Shown here one piece after another: positions 44,224 through 54,744 of a stretch of DNA of 64,000 nucleotides. The notes under the pieces are model-generated. The model was not told where the DNA came from, searched no databases, and saw nothing but the letters and a program-made list of their open reading frames with translations. The DNA is from Bettongia penicillata ogilbyi. Lineage: Eukaryota; Chordata; Mammalia; Diprotodontia; Potoroidae. The stretch is from assembly GCA_023548195.1 (NCBI GenBank), contig JAJHZJ010000220.1:1867279-1931278 (forward strand), read 5' to 3'. Positions within the stretch are counted from its first letter, which is position 1, and every line of letters starts with the position of its first letter. The position numbers and the translations under genes are program-made.

Positions 44224-44888
44224 CAAGATGGCGGAGTAGAAAGACTCACATATGCTAGCTCCGAATCCATAGCCCAGAAATTTCCTATAAAAAGAACTCC
44301 CCACAAATTCTGGAGCAGAGCAAGTGCGTACCAATGCAGTGGAGGAGATTTCCGTTCCAAAGAGCCCTGGAAAGCCATTCCCAGGGGTCCGTCGCACTCT
44401 GGACAGCTGAGCCCACCCCTGCCTAGCCCTGGTCATGGCCCCAGAGGAGCAGATCCGAGCAGGCTTCAGGGACGGAAGCTCCAGCGGCCGAGAAGGTCCC
44501 TCCACCCACAGGCACTACAGGTCACTGAGAGAGATTTCTGGGCTGGTCAAGAGGGGAGCGGGGTGTCTCCATGACTCAGGCCCCCTAGGGAGGCAGCAGC
44601 AGAGGGAGAGGCAGAGGCAGTGGTGGCCCGGGACTCCCCAAGCAGACAGGAGCTCAGGGCCATTACTGAAAGTCTCTGGATAAAGCCCCTAAGGGAACTG
44701 AGCCTGGGAGGCGGCCCTGCCCCCACCCAAGCACCAGAACTTAAGCTCACATTGTATAGCAGCTGCTCCCACCACAGAAAGCCCTAAGGCTGAGAAGCAG
44801 CATTTGAATCTCAGACCCCAAGCACTAGCTGGGTGGATCTCGGCGGGAGTGGAGAGGAATCTCAGAAGTCAAGTAACTGGCTGAGAAA
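44224..44888 (+). promoter_or_regulatory. 5'UTR/internal promoter of element C with YY1-like site
   Basis: CAAGATGGCGG at 44224-44234 is the YY1-type motif, here at the very edge of the element. The remainder matches 5'UTR B with a single copy of the unit that is duplicated in B (around 44660-44725). Confidence 0.6.
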
Positions 44889-45495
44889 ATGCCCAGAAAA
44901 AGGAAGCAAAATAAGACCATAGAAAGCTACTTTCTTGGGGAAGAGATGTTCCTTCCTCCCTTAATTTCTGATGAAGAATACAATGCTTGCCATCAGGGAA
45001 GGATGTGGAGGTTAGGGCCTCTCTATCCCAGACATCCGAGGTGGATTTCTGGTGGGCTCAGGCCATGGAAGAGCTCAGAAAGGATTTTGAAAGCAAGTTA
45101 GACAGGTGGAGGAAAAACTAAGAAGAGAAATGAGAGAGATGCAAGAAAAGCATGAAAAATAGGTCAATACCTTGGTAAAGGAGACCCAAAAAAATGCTGA
45201 AGAAAATAACACCTTGAAAAATAGGCTCACTGTATTGGCAAAAGAGGTTCAAAAAGCCAATGAGGAGAAGAATGCTTTCAAAAGCAAAATTAGCCAATTG
45301 GAAAAAAAGGTTCAAAACTTCACTGAAGAAAATAGTTCTCTCAAGATTAAAATGGAACAGATGGAGGCTAATGACTTTATGAGAAACCAAGAAATCATAA
45401 AACAAAACCAAAAGAATGAAAAAATGGAAGAGAATGTGAATGAGACAGCACAGAGTGAATTAAATAGGATGGGACCATATCTTAAAAGAAATTAA
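44889..45495 (+). pseudogene. L1 ORF1p-like protein, element C, frameshifted and truncated
   Basis: Starts MPRKRKQNKTIESYFLGEEM. A frameshift near 44975 sends the frame into a stop at about 45100. Further stops occur in the ancestral frame (AAATAG near 45160). The coiled coil resumes open at 45172-45440 (VKETQKNAEENNTLKNRL...MEENVN), and the frame then reads into 3'UTR and ends at 45495. The RNA-binding domains are deleted, so no functional ORF1p is possible. Confidence 0.8.
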
Positions 45496-46173
45496 GGTAA
45501 ATGGTGAGAGAGCAATGTAGTGGGAGGAGAGAGGGTGAAATGGAATGGGGTAAATTATATTTCATTCAAGAGGCAAGCAGGAGACTTTTTAGTGGAGGGA
45601 AAAAGAGGAGAGATGAGAAAAAAACATGAAGTTTACTCTCATCACATTCGAATAAAGGAAGGAGTAAAATGCACACACATTTTGCTATGAAAACCTATCT
45701 TACAGAACAGGAAAGTGGGGCAGAAGGAGATAAGCAGGGAGGGAGGGATGATGGAAGGGAGGGCAATGGGAGAAGAGAGTAATTTGAAGTCAACACTCAG
45801 GGAGGGACAGGATCAAAAGACAAAATAGAAACAATGGGGGGCAGAATAGGATGGAGGGAAATACAGTTAGTCATACACAACACGATTGTTATCGAAGTCG
45901 TTTGCAAAACTACACAGATTTGGCCTATATTGAATTGCCTGCCTTCCCAAAGGGAATGGGTGGGGAGGGAAATGGGGAGAATTTGGAACTCAAAGTTTTA
46001 GGAACAACTGTTGAGTATTGTTGTTGCTACTAGGAAATAAGAAATACGATTAATGGGGAATAGAAAGTCATCTGGCCCTACAGGAGAAAAGAGAAGATGG
46101 GGACAAGAGAAGGGAGGGATGATAGAAGAGAGGACAGATTGGTCATAGGAAAAATTAGAAGGCTCGGGTTATT

Positions 46174-46189
46174 GGGGTGGGGGGAGGGG
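46174..46189 (+). promoter_or_regulatory. G-rich quadruplex-type tract in element C 3'UTR
   Basis: GGGGTGGGGGGAGGGG, about 80 bases before the A-tail, matches the inverse tract of element B. Three long runs, one of which can be split, give quadruplex potential. Confidence 0.55.
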
Positions 46190-46284
46190 ATAAAGAGGAG
46201 AAAATTTGGAACCCAAAATTTTGTGAAAATGAATGTAAAAAGTTAAATAAATAAATGTATATTAAAAAAAAGAAAATAAATCCC

Positions 46285-46885
46285 TCTCAGAATACTCATA
46301 ATATTCAAATTGATGTGTGACTTCATCAATATGTCTGTTTCCTCCAATATACAGACCAAAACCTTTGAGGTACAGATCACATATCCTTTGAGATACTTAC
46401 CCATGCCATCTCATAAGTTTACTATAGAGACCAATACAAAATACTAGTGACCCTCCTTGATTGTTTTTCTATCGTGAGGTTACCAATAGAATACACTGAC
46501 TACTTAAGGATTATTACTCCCTCTATCATATGGTCATCCCATTTAATTTTTCAGTCATACATTTCTTTGACAGCATCTTTTATTCATTTATTTTTGTAAT
46601 TCTTTATTTGTTCAATTTAACAACCTCCTCTCAGTCAACCTGTATGACTGTAGGTGATACACAATTTATTTCTTTGTGACTGCTGTGTTCCATGACTTAT
46701 GGTAATATAACTCTACTGGAATATTTGGAAAAGTTTGGTATCATTAACAGAATTCTGCAGTATTTCATAGATAATCAAGCCTGCACTGTTTCTCTTATTT
46801 AATTCTAGATTCAGTTCATTTTCTATTTGAAATGTTTGTGCAAGGTATTCATAATTAATTAATTAAATAACAAACACATTATATT
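46285..46885. other. Unassigned AT-rich sequence
   Basis: No recognised content between the target duplication of element C and the next L2 fragment. Confidence 0.4.
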
Positions 46886-46887
46886 AA

Positions 46888-47012
46888 GCATTTATTATCT
46901 GACAGGAACTGAGAGTACAATTATGAAATTTTATAAGATCCTTACTCTCAAGGATCTTACATTCTAATAATGGGATAAGATAGAAATAGGGGAGCAGTGG
47001 CCACAGAAGGAT
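46888..47012 (-). mobile_element. L2 3'-end fragment
   Basis: TTAAGCATTTATTATCTGAC, GGAACTGAGAGTACAATTAT and CTCTCAAGGATCTTACATTC form the reverse complement of an L2 tail. Confidence 0.55.
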
Positions 47013-47204
47013 ATTACAATTTAGTGATTTACAAGGATGGTGAAGTAAGCAAGTAGATTAATGTAACATTTCTTTGGACAAAGTTGGAATAGATATGATG
47101 AATATTTCAGAAGTGAAAAAGTGTGGAGGGATAAGAGTATACCTGTGACTTGGAGGCAACTAGCAAAGAAAAGTCTGGAGAAAGATGTGTGGGGTGAAAC
47201 AAAA

Positions 47205-47335
47205 ATTCCTATGCATGTCGGTATGCATATATGCACATGTAATGCTACACATACAGCTATGGTTTTATATATGCATGCCTGTTACACATACACATGCATG
47301 TGTGTGATGTGCATTTTGTATATATACACAAGGTG
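47205..47335. repeat. ATGC/ACAC degenerate alternating repeat
   Basis: Stretches of ATGCATGT, ACACATAC and GTGTGTGATG. Peptide frames here are by-products. Confidence 0.6.
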
Positions 47336-48404
47336 GCAAACATCTTTGTCAAGTATGTTTCCCAGTGTTATTCCTCATCATTTGACATGTATATATGTAT
47401 ATTTGCTTATATTTAAATGCACATGAATGTATGAGAGATGAGATCTATGGGTTATCTCTCTTAACTACATATCATTATCTGGCCAATAAATTCTTCATTT
47501 ACTTGGCTTTTCATGGATATATGGAACATGTCTAGGAGACTCCACACCATCCTGGGACTTGACACAATCAGCAAAATCTAATCCTTAGGAGGGTGGATCC
47601 AAGATGGTTGAGAAGAAATAGAGACTTCCTTGAGCTCTCCTCCAAACTTGTCAAATACCTATAAAAATGACTCTAAACTAATTCTACAGAAATAGAAGTC
47701 ACAAAATGACAGGTGAAAGCAAATTTTCAGCCCTAGACAATCTGGAAGGTCAACATGAAGGGTCTATCACACCAGGTTGGGAGTGTAGCACAGGTCAGCA
47801 TGGCCATGCTAGCACAAACAGGACTGGAGCAGGCCTTAGGGGACTAAATCATTGGCAGCTGCAGGGATTTCCAGACTTCTTAACCCACAAACACCAAAAA
47901 CAACTTCAAAGGTTAGAGGGTGAGGTTACCTGGGTGAGAAAGAAGTGTTGTCTGACCATGGCCCCAGCCCCAGGGAAGCAGCAGCTACTGACACAGCATC
48001 AGCTGTTTCTGTAGCTCTTGGCCTACAGACAGTAGAGGAATTGAGCAGCAGATATGGTACATTGTACTGGGTGGTGGTCCCAGGGTAGGTAGGAGTGCTG
48101 GTGTAGCAGAGCTTGTAGTAGCAGTGGAGAGGGAATACAATCCTCACAGTTCAAAGTCAGAAAAGAGTATTTGTGGTTGCTCAAGACCAAAGCATAGGCC
48201 ACAAGAGGAATAAACACCTCTGCTTTGATCATAGCACTTTGGAAGAACTGAAAATTTACATGTCCCTAGAAATCTCTGGAAACAACTATACAAAACCCCT
48301 GAAACACTCTCCATTTAACAAAGGGCTCAAAAGTATAGTAAGTGGTTGGGAAAATGAGCAAATGGGAGTCAGGGGTAGAATTTGACTATAGAATCTTACT
48401 CTCT

Positions 48405-49432
48405 TGATGACAAGGTATTTACTTACATCCTTGGTTACAAGGAAGATCAAAACATACAATCAGAAGAAAAAAAGTCAAAGCTGTTGCATCCAAAGCCTCC
48501 AAGAAAAAAATATGAATTGGTCTCAGGCCATGGAAGATTTTAAAAAAGATTTTGAAAATCAAGCTAGAGAAGGAGAGCAAAAATGGGAAGAGAAGTGAAA
48601 AAGAAAATCATGAAAAATTAATCAATAGTTTGATAAAGGAGACTCTCCTCCAAAATGCTGAACAAAATAACACCTTGAGAAGTAGACTAACCCAAAGCAA
48701 AAGAGGTCCAAAAAGTCAATGAGAAGAATGCCTTAAAAAGCCGAATGGGTCAAATGGAAAAGGAGAGCCAAAAGCTCATGGAAGAAAATAATTCTTACAA
48801 ATTAAAAAGAAAAAAAATGAAAGCTACTGACTTTATGAGAAATCAAAAAGTTATAAAGCAGAACCAAAAGAATGAAAAAATAGAAAACAATGTGAAGGAT
48901 CTCACTGGAAAAACCTGGAAAATAGATCCAGGAGAGATAATTTAAAATTATTGCACTACCTGAAAACCATGATCAAAGAAAGAGCCTAGATATCATATCT
49001 CAAAAAATTATCAAAGAAAACTGTCCTGATATTCTAGAACCAGAGGGTAAAATGGAAATGGAAAGAATCCAACAATCACCTCTTGAAAGAGATTCCCAAA
49101 GGAAAATGCCTAGTAATATTATTGTCAAATTTCAGAGTTCCCAGCTCAAGGAGAAAATATTATAAGCAGCCAGAAAGAAACAATTCCAATATCATGAAAA
49201 CACAATCAGGATAACACAATATTTAGCAGCTTCTACACTAAGAAATCAAAAGACTTGGAATATGATATTCTGGAGGTCGAAGAAGGTATGATTAAAACCA
49301 AAAATCACCTACTCAGCAAAACTGAGGATAATACTTCAGCAGGGAAAATGGAATTTCAGTGAAACAGAGGACTTTCAAGCATTCTTGTGGAAAAGACCAA
49401 AGATGAACAGAAAATTTGACTTTCAAATATAA
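48405..49432 (+). pseudogene. L1 ORF1p-like protein, element D, multiply broken
   Basis: The coiled coil is recognisable (MNWSQAMEDFKKDFENQARE at 48511; MGQMEKESQKLMEENNSYK at 48745), then the RRM region after KTWKIDPGEII (48913-48945) and the C-terminal end RKFDFQI with stop at 49430-49432. At least four frameshifts or stops separate the pieces. Confidence 0.75.
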
Positions 49433-49828
49433 GAATCAAGAGAAGCATGAAAGGACCTCTGAACTTCACTTGCCAATGCACGCATTCCTCTAGTCCTCCA
49501 AGCATAGCTAGAAGAAGAAGGAGGTGGGTTCTCCACATTATGTGAACTCTGCATTTCATAAACGTTATATAGTAAAGATGATGATGGAGGCAGTGATCAT
49601 AAAAGATCATAATTCTTCAATCTCTTCTCTTTGATTCATCCTTGGGGGTTTCCATCAGTAACTGTAAACATTTCTTTCATTTTATGCTGTTTCATTTAAG
49701 TCTTAAACACCTTCCAAATTTTGGGTGTTTCTTGTGGATTCAGGAAATTTATTCTTCATACTGGAAACCAGTTGGTTTTTATTTTTTTTCCAGTTTGGAG
49801 GTGGGTGAAAGGAAAAACATATGAGGAT

Positions 49829-49830
49829 AG

Positions 49831-49878
<48 letters not shown>
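49829..49878. repeat. (CA)n microsatellite
   Basis: About twenty-three perfect CA units downstream of ORF1 D, followed by a G/A-rich tract to about 49935. Confidence 0.97.
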
Positions 49879-49879
<1 letters not shown>

Positions 49880-50210
49880 GTGGTGGGGGGAAGGGGAGGG
49901 AAAGGGAGGTGAGCAGAGGAGAGGAGAGGAGAAAGAAACGAGAGTCATTGAAATTTATTTTTTAAAAATGCAAAGAAATAAAACCAGAAAGAATCACAGA
50001 CTATCAGGACACCTTTGAAAGTTATATATTTAATTCAAAATAAATATATATGTACATATATTTAAAAGTAAGTTGCATATGATAGAGAATTTCAGTTTTG
50101 TGTACAATCTTCCTTTTCTGTTATACTAAGTATTTGTAAGTGTTCATTTTATTGTGTTTATTAATTTCAGAATAAAAAGAAAGATATAAAAGAAAAAAAT
50201 ATAATCCTTA

Positions 50211-50675
50211 CATAGGATTAACTATAGAAGAATCGATCTTTAATTTGGACATTTGCCTAAACCTCATCCATTAGCTTTTCAATGCCTTATAAAATAAGCA
50301 TTATATATTATTTTTAAAATTAAATTATTTTATTTTAAATATTAAAATAACCAGTCTTAACTTTGTCATAACCACTGAAGAAGTGGAAAAGGACATATCT
50401 GTGTCTTACTTTATTTAATGTGTTTTGTTCAAAGCATTCATAAAGGGCACTTGCATTACTTTTATTACTAACACACTGTCAGTAACATTAGAGAAAGTGG
50501 GATGATAGCAAAATAAAAATGGATACGTACACACAGACACTTATGTGTGTGTTTGTGTGCATGAATGTTTCTGTCTTGATAGACTTTAAAATCTCTCTCC
50601 TTCAAATATAATATTGCATGTTATATTATTTAGATTACATTGTATATGACTTGGATTACTTATTATATAATTATA

Positions 50676-50747
<72 letters not shown>

Positions 50748-51020
50748 AAAATAATATGGTATATCAGTGACTACTAAATATAATCTACATTTAAATTTAA
50801 TGGACTTTAATAGACTCCTCAACATTCTAGGAAATGATACAATCTGCTCATTGCCATTTCGCCAAGAGGAACAAGTGCAAGACATCACCATAAGGAACTT
50901 CTCTTTTTGAAGACTTTCTTTCTCTTTGGGAGACAGGAATATTTGGGAAACTCTATAGGACGTTTCACAGGATAGTGGCAAACACTTCTGGCAAGTATAT
51001 GCTTTCTGTGTTATGTCTAA
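50211..51020. other. Unassigned AT-rich sequence with compound microsatellite
   Basis: Holds (TA)n-(GA)n at 50681-50743. A 151-codon minus-strand frame runs through the microsatellite and into the L2 fragment; it has no domain and I do not call it a gene. Confidence 0.4.
50681..50743. repeat. Compound (TA)n(GA)n microsatellite
   Basis: About thirteen TA units directly joined to about eighteen GA units. Confidence 0.97.
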
Positions 51021-51021
51021 T

Positions 51022-51135
51022 TTATGCAACAGGCAGGGTGCTAAGTGCTGGGGACACAAAAAGAGACAAAAAGACAGTCCTTCAAGCAACACACACATAT
51101 GCAATATATGTAATTGAACATATGTGTGTGTCATT
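51022..51135 (-). mobile_element. L2-derived fragment ending in a perfect 13-bp hairpin
   Basis: CAGGCAGGGTGCTAAGTGCT is an antisense L2 3' end. After AGTCCTTCAAGCAA it passes into ACACACACATATG (51089-51101), a 17-base loop, and CATATGTGTGTGT (51119-51131), a perfect inverted pair. The whole block recurs at 54.6 kb. Confidence 0.6.
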
Positions 51136-51569
51136 TTTATGTTATGTCTAATTTAGTAGTAATAATCAAAGCATACTTAAACAATTTTCTGTTGGCACAG
51201 GAAAGCATTGGTTTTTGGTTTATGTATCTGATGGATTTCACTGGAGGAAAGGTTTTAAGTTGATAATTTACTTCAGTCATTCAAATGCTCTTAAAAAATA
51301 ATAAAGAACAATAAACACAGTAGGAATTTGTGTTCCCCCACACTTTCAAGGCAATTGTGTGAAAGATGTTGAATTTATCATTTGCAAAATAATGTGCTTG
51401 TTTCCTTCTTATTAAATGTGCCCTTGATATATGTGTAAATTATTCTCATAAAAATGTTTTGTTTTTAACATCTCACTAGATATTCTTAATTAAAGGGCAA
51501 TTGAATAAAGATTTCTTTTGCTGTTGCATCATTCAAAGACTTTTATGTAATTAGCTTATGTTTGGAAGG

Positions 51570-51882
51570 CACTTTGTTGAAGGAGGTTGCAGGATGTAAT
51601 CTTAAGGTGTTAATTTGGTTTCAAGAACACATGGGTGCAAATACTATATAATCATGGGCAAGTCACTTAACCTCTCTGACTTTATTCTTCTATAAACCCA
51701 TCTGTAACTTTGCTCTCTAAAATCTTCTGTCCTTCATCTATAAACTAGAGATAAACAATTGTAATACTTACCTTCTAAGGTTGCTGTGAAGTTCAAATGA
51801 CATGAGGAAATTAAAGTGATTTCTAAGTCTTAAAGTGCTACATAAATGTCAATTATCATGGAAGGCAGTATTTTGTTCTACT
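51570..51882 (+). mobile_element. THER/MIR-type SINE, long copy with an internal insertion
   Basis: ATCATGGGCAAGTCACTTAA (51651), CTAAGGTTGCTGTGAAGTTC (51776), AAATGACATGAGGAAATTAA and TTAAAGTGCTACATAAATGT (51830) follow the full sense order of a CORE-type SINE with 3' tail. Confidence 0.7.
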
Positions 51883-51924
51883 GAATCAAATTAGATTTTT
51901 TTTTTTTTAGTTATCTCTTCAGTA

Positions 51925-52312
51925 CTTAACCATGTACTGGTCATTGTTCTAAGGATGAGGAATACAAAGTCAAAGGTAAAAACAATCCTCACCCTCAAGG
52001 AGCCTAACAGAAAAAAATGTTTACATAAACACATGAGAGGGGAGTACTAATAGTTTAGGAATCAGGAAAGATTTCATGTACAAAGTAGCACTTGATCTGA
52101 GTCTTGAAGGAAATTAGGTGTTGGGAATGAGAAGTAAGCAGGGAATATATTTCAAGCATGAGGGAAAGCCAATACAAAGGCACAGTAGTGGGCAATGAGA
52201 ATATCGTGCATGAGGAAGGCTAGTTTGACTGGACCACAGTATGAATGGAGGGGAGTAACATGAAATAAAACCAGAAAGTAGGGGAACATCTAGATGGAAC
52301 GGTGGCACATGA
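51925..52312 (-). mobile_element. L2 3' portion
   Basis: TCATTGTTCTAAGGATGAGG, CCTCACCCTCAAGGAGCCTA (51989), TTGATCTGAGTCTTGAAGGA (52092), AGCATGAGGGAAAGCCAATA (52154) and ATGAATGGAGGGGAGTAAC lie in antisense L2 order. Confidence 0.7.
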
Positions 52313-52404
52313 TATGTGTGAATAGCCTATGTGCTATATTTATATCCATTGAAGTATCACAAAAATCTAGAGACAATCGCCTCCCCCATCTTATTAGACA
52401 CCTG

Positions 52405-52558
52405 AAAATGTATTTAATAAGCATGTACGTGTAGAACCCATATAAGATTGCATGCCATCCTGGAAAGGGAATGGGGATGGAGGGGAGGGAAATTTAAAAT
52501 TTATTGAAGTGATTGTTGAAAACTGAAAACAAACAAATAAATGAAAAAAATGAAAGTA
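52405..52558 (+). mobile_element. L1 3'-end fragment
   Basis: TGTAGAACCCATATAAGATT, GGAATGGGGATGGAGGGGAG and TTGTTGAAAACTGAAAACAA match the final 150 bases of the L1 copy at 10.4-10.8 kb and end in an A-rich tract. Confidence 0.65.
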
Positions 52559-52559
52559 A

Positions 52560-53280
52560 AAGAGTAGTCTATTACTAGAAAAATTACTGAACAGAATTAG
52601 ACAAGATTCATATAAACCCTCCCTATTATTAGAGACTTTGGAGTTAAAAGGACAAGAGGTCAAAACAATAACAGCAAAAAGGTGCCCATTATTTTTTTCA
52701 ACTTTTCATTTCCTGGTTTATAGACTAGAACCTACAATAATGCTGTCTGATTTCAACAGCCACAAGTTGTTTTCGTAAGATCAATGACTAACAGTTATTC
52801 TATAAGGGCTAACTTTCAAAAGTGACTTTGTATTTGTTTTGGTTTTACTTTTTATTGGTTAAGCAATGTGAGTTAAAAATGCATTTTCATTCAGGAGGCA
52901 TTAGGCTTAAAATAAAACTTAAGGAATGTATAGAGTATTCCAGAAGGTCAAGTGCATCACTTCCACTGAATTTCAATCAAGTACTTCTTAGTAATTTAAC
53001 TGAAATATGTTTATTCTATTTTGAAAGCCTAATGTGCTCTCTTCAATGTTGGTAATTAAGAAAATGTAAGTCTTGCATTTATAGCTTAGTTGCATAATGA
53101 ATGATGAAGTGCCTTTGATTTAAAAAAAAATCATTATCATTTATTATTAGAGGATCCGAACTTTTTCACTCATAACGACAGGTACCAGTGCTGTAGTTTC
53201 ATTTTTATTGGGAAGTTCTAGATGAAGAAATGACCTTTACCATCAATTTAGGTCAGCATCTTTTCTATTATATACAGTAT
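52560..53280. other. Unassigned AT-rich sequence
   Basis: Nothing recognised. Confidence 0.4.
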
Positions 53281-53284
53281 TAGA

Positions 53285-53430
53285 GAACTGCATTGAATAC
53301 TGAAAGTTTAAGAGACTAGCCCACGGTCACTCACTCAATATGTGTCAGAGATAAGACTTTAGCCCAGGTTTTCCTGGCTTTGGAGCCAACTCTCTACATA
53401 CTATGCCACACTGCTTCTCTATGACCTTAA
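53285..53430 (-). mobile_element. MIR-like SINE fragment
   Basis: GACTAGCCCACGGTCACTCA, TTTAGCCCAGGTTTTCCTGG and CAACTCTCTACATACTATGC form antisense core and head. Confidence 0.6.
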
Positions 53431-53434
53431 AGTA

Positions 53435-54330
53435 AATCTAATTAACATGAACAATGGATTTACATAACTGTAGATTGTATTATATACATTCTATACATTG
53501 CATTACAGAATTCAATTCAATGGAAGGTAATTTAACATTACCTTGCAAGGATTCAATCAAATCCTTACTTCTTCTATGTGGAGAGTTCTCTATCTTAAAC
53601 CCCAGAAGAAAAAAAATGACCCATGGGTGTCAGGAGGATGAAGGATTCCAAGCTACTATGTACACTCATATGGCTACACTAGTATATTATGGTTTGGTTT
53701 TCTTCCCTGTTATCAGGAACACTGCTAAATGTTGAGAAAGAATTTCATGTCCTGGCAATCCACAGCAGTACTACTGTTTCTTTACGAAATCAAATGTCAT
53801 CATTTCACTGCATAAGAAGTAGCTGTATCTATGTCATATTTTCTCACTTTGTCAATGAGTACATCAACAGGGGCAGAGCTATAAGCCCATTTAATGAACA
53901 AATTAAATCTATTGCTTCTCTTTGTACATCTAAGATTGCCATGGAGGGAACTAAAATTAATTGGGAAAAATAATTATTTTTTTTTCCCACTGAACAATGC
54001 ATAGTATCTAGTACTCTGTTATTATGTGTTTCTGCCAATTGATTTTGTAATAATTTTCCTCCAGTTGTTCCCATGTGTATTAATTAAGTGTGTAGGCCTG
54101 TAGTTTGAAGTCCATTTGACACCATCAGTAGATCACAACAGCCTACCAATATTCAGATATGTGCTATTCCTTTTGCTATATATCTCCTGAGATTAGGACA
54201 GGATTTGAACAGAATAAGTGAGAACTGGGCAGAAGAAATACCATAGATGTGTGCATATATGTGTTTGATGTGCGTACTTAAATTCAGTGCCTGGTACTGA
54301 ACACTTTGAACATACTAACCACTTCATAAA
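53435..54330. other. Unassigned AT-rich sequence
   Basis: Frames of up to 94 codons without domain; no repeats recognised. Confidence 0.4.
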
Positions 54331-54331
54331 T

Positions 54332-54335
<4 letters not shown>

Positions 54336-54389
<54 letters not shown>

Positions 54390-54398
54390 TATGTGTAT
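54336..54398. repeat. (TA)n microsatellite
   Basis: About twenty-two TA units, then ACACATATATATGTGT, itself palindromic. Confidence 0.97.
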
Positions 54399-54574
54399 GC
54401 TTATTGAGTAGAATATGAGTGGTTTGGTTATTCACATATGAGAATACAGCATCTATTTTCACAATTGTGTCTATGAGCATTTAAGTTTATAGAGATGTAT
54501 TGCATAAATAGATATATATGTATGTATAGGCATATATTATATACATATAAATATATATGTATATATACATATTT

Positions 54575-54740
54575 ACTTCAATTTAATAATCATTATTAAA
54601 GCACCATTTACGTGACAGGCAGGGTGCTAAGTGCTGGGGATACAAAAAGAAACAAAAAGACAGTCCTTCAAGCAACACACACATGCATACCAACACACAC
54701 ATATGCTATATATGTAAGTGAACATATGTGTGTGTCATAT
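54575..54740 (-). mobile_element. L2-derived fragment ending in a perfect 13-bp hairpin (second copy)
   Basis: Matches the 51.0-kb fragment from GACAGGCAGGGTGCTAAGTG onward with few differences and one extra block of about 18 bases (54683-54700). It ends in the same inverted pair ACACACACATATG (54693-54705) / CATATGTGTGTGT (54723-54735). Confidence 0.6.
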
Positions 54741-54744
54741 TTAC

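Larger units (their letters stand above)
44224..46271 (+). mobile_element. ORF1-only LINE (HAL1-like), copy C, internally deleted, perfect 13-bp TSD
   Basis: Begins CAAGATGGCGGAGTAGAAAG, missing only about nine bases of the 5' end seen in B, and ends in an A-rich tail. It is flanked by GAAAATAAATCCC at 44211-44223 and 46272-46284; the cut site TT/GAAAA fits the L1 endonuclease preference (TT/AAAA). Order: 5'UTR (44224-44888), coiled-coil part of ORF1 (44889-45440), then an abrupt jump within about 10 bases to the 3'UTR (GCACAGAGTGAATTAAATAG at 45448). RRM, C-terminal domain and the CA-repeat linker are absent. Confidence 0.85.
47588..50201 (+). mobile_element. ORF1-only LINE (HAL1-like), copy D, older subfamily, with TSD
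   Basis: A 2.6-kb element. The 5' end is GGAGGGTGGATCCAAGATGG, the 5'UTR runs to about 48400, a decayed ORF1 to 49432, then a 0.77-kb 3' part with (CA)n (49831-49876), a purine-rich tract (49885-49935) and an A-rich end (50170-50200). TAATCCTTA flanks it at 47579-47587 and 50202-50210. As in A-C there is no ORF2 between ORF1 and the A-tail. Its 5'UTR matches the fragment embedded in the retrovirus at 30.3 kb and differs from that of A-C, and its 3'UTR also differs, so it is a separate subfamily. Confidence 0.7.

Noticed and set aside
43990..44574. 194-codon plus-strand frame
   Set aside because: It crosses the target duplication and the 5' edge of element C, so two unrelated sequences are joined; the second half is LINE 5'UTR in a non-coding frame.
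47588..47700. Idea that element D is an ordinary L1 with ORF2 further downstream
   Set aside because: A matching TAATCCTTA flank follows an A-rich end at 50201, and no ORF2-like sequence lies between ORF1 and that point.
50679..51134. 151-codon minus-strand frame
   Set aside because: Runs through L2-derived sequence and a (TA)(GA) microsatellite; the C-terminus is Leu-Ser and Tyr-Ile repeats. No family resemblance.
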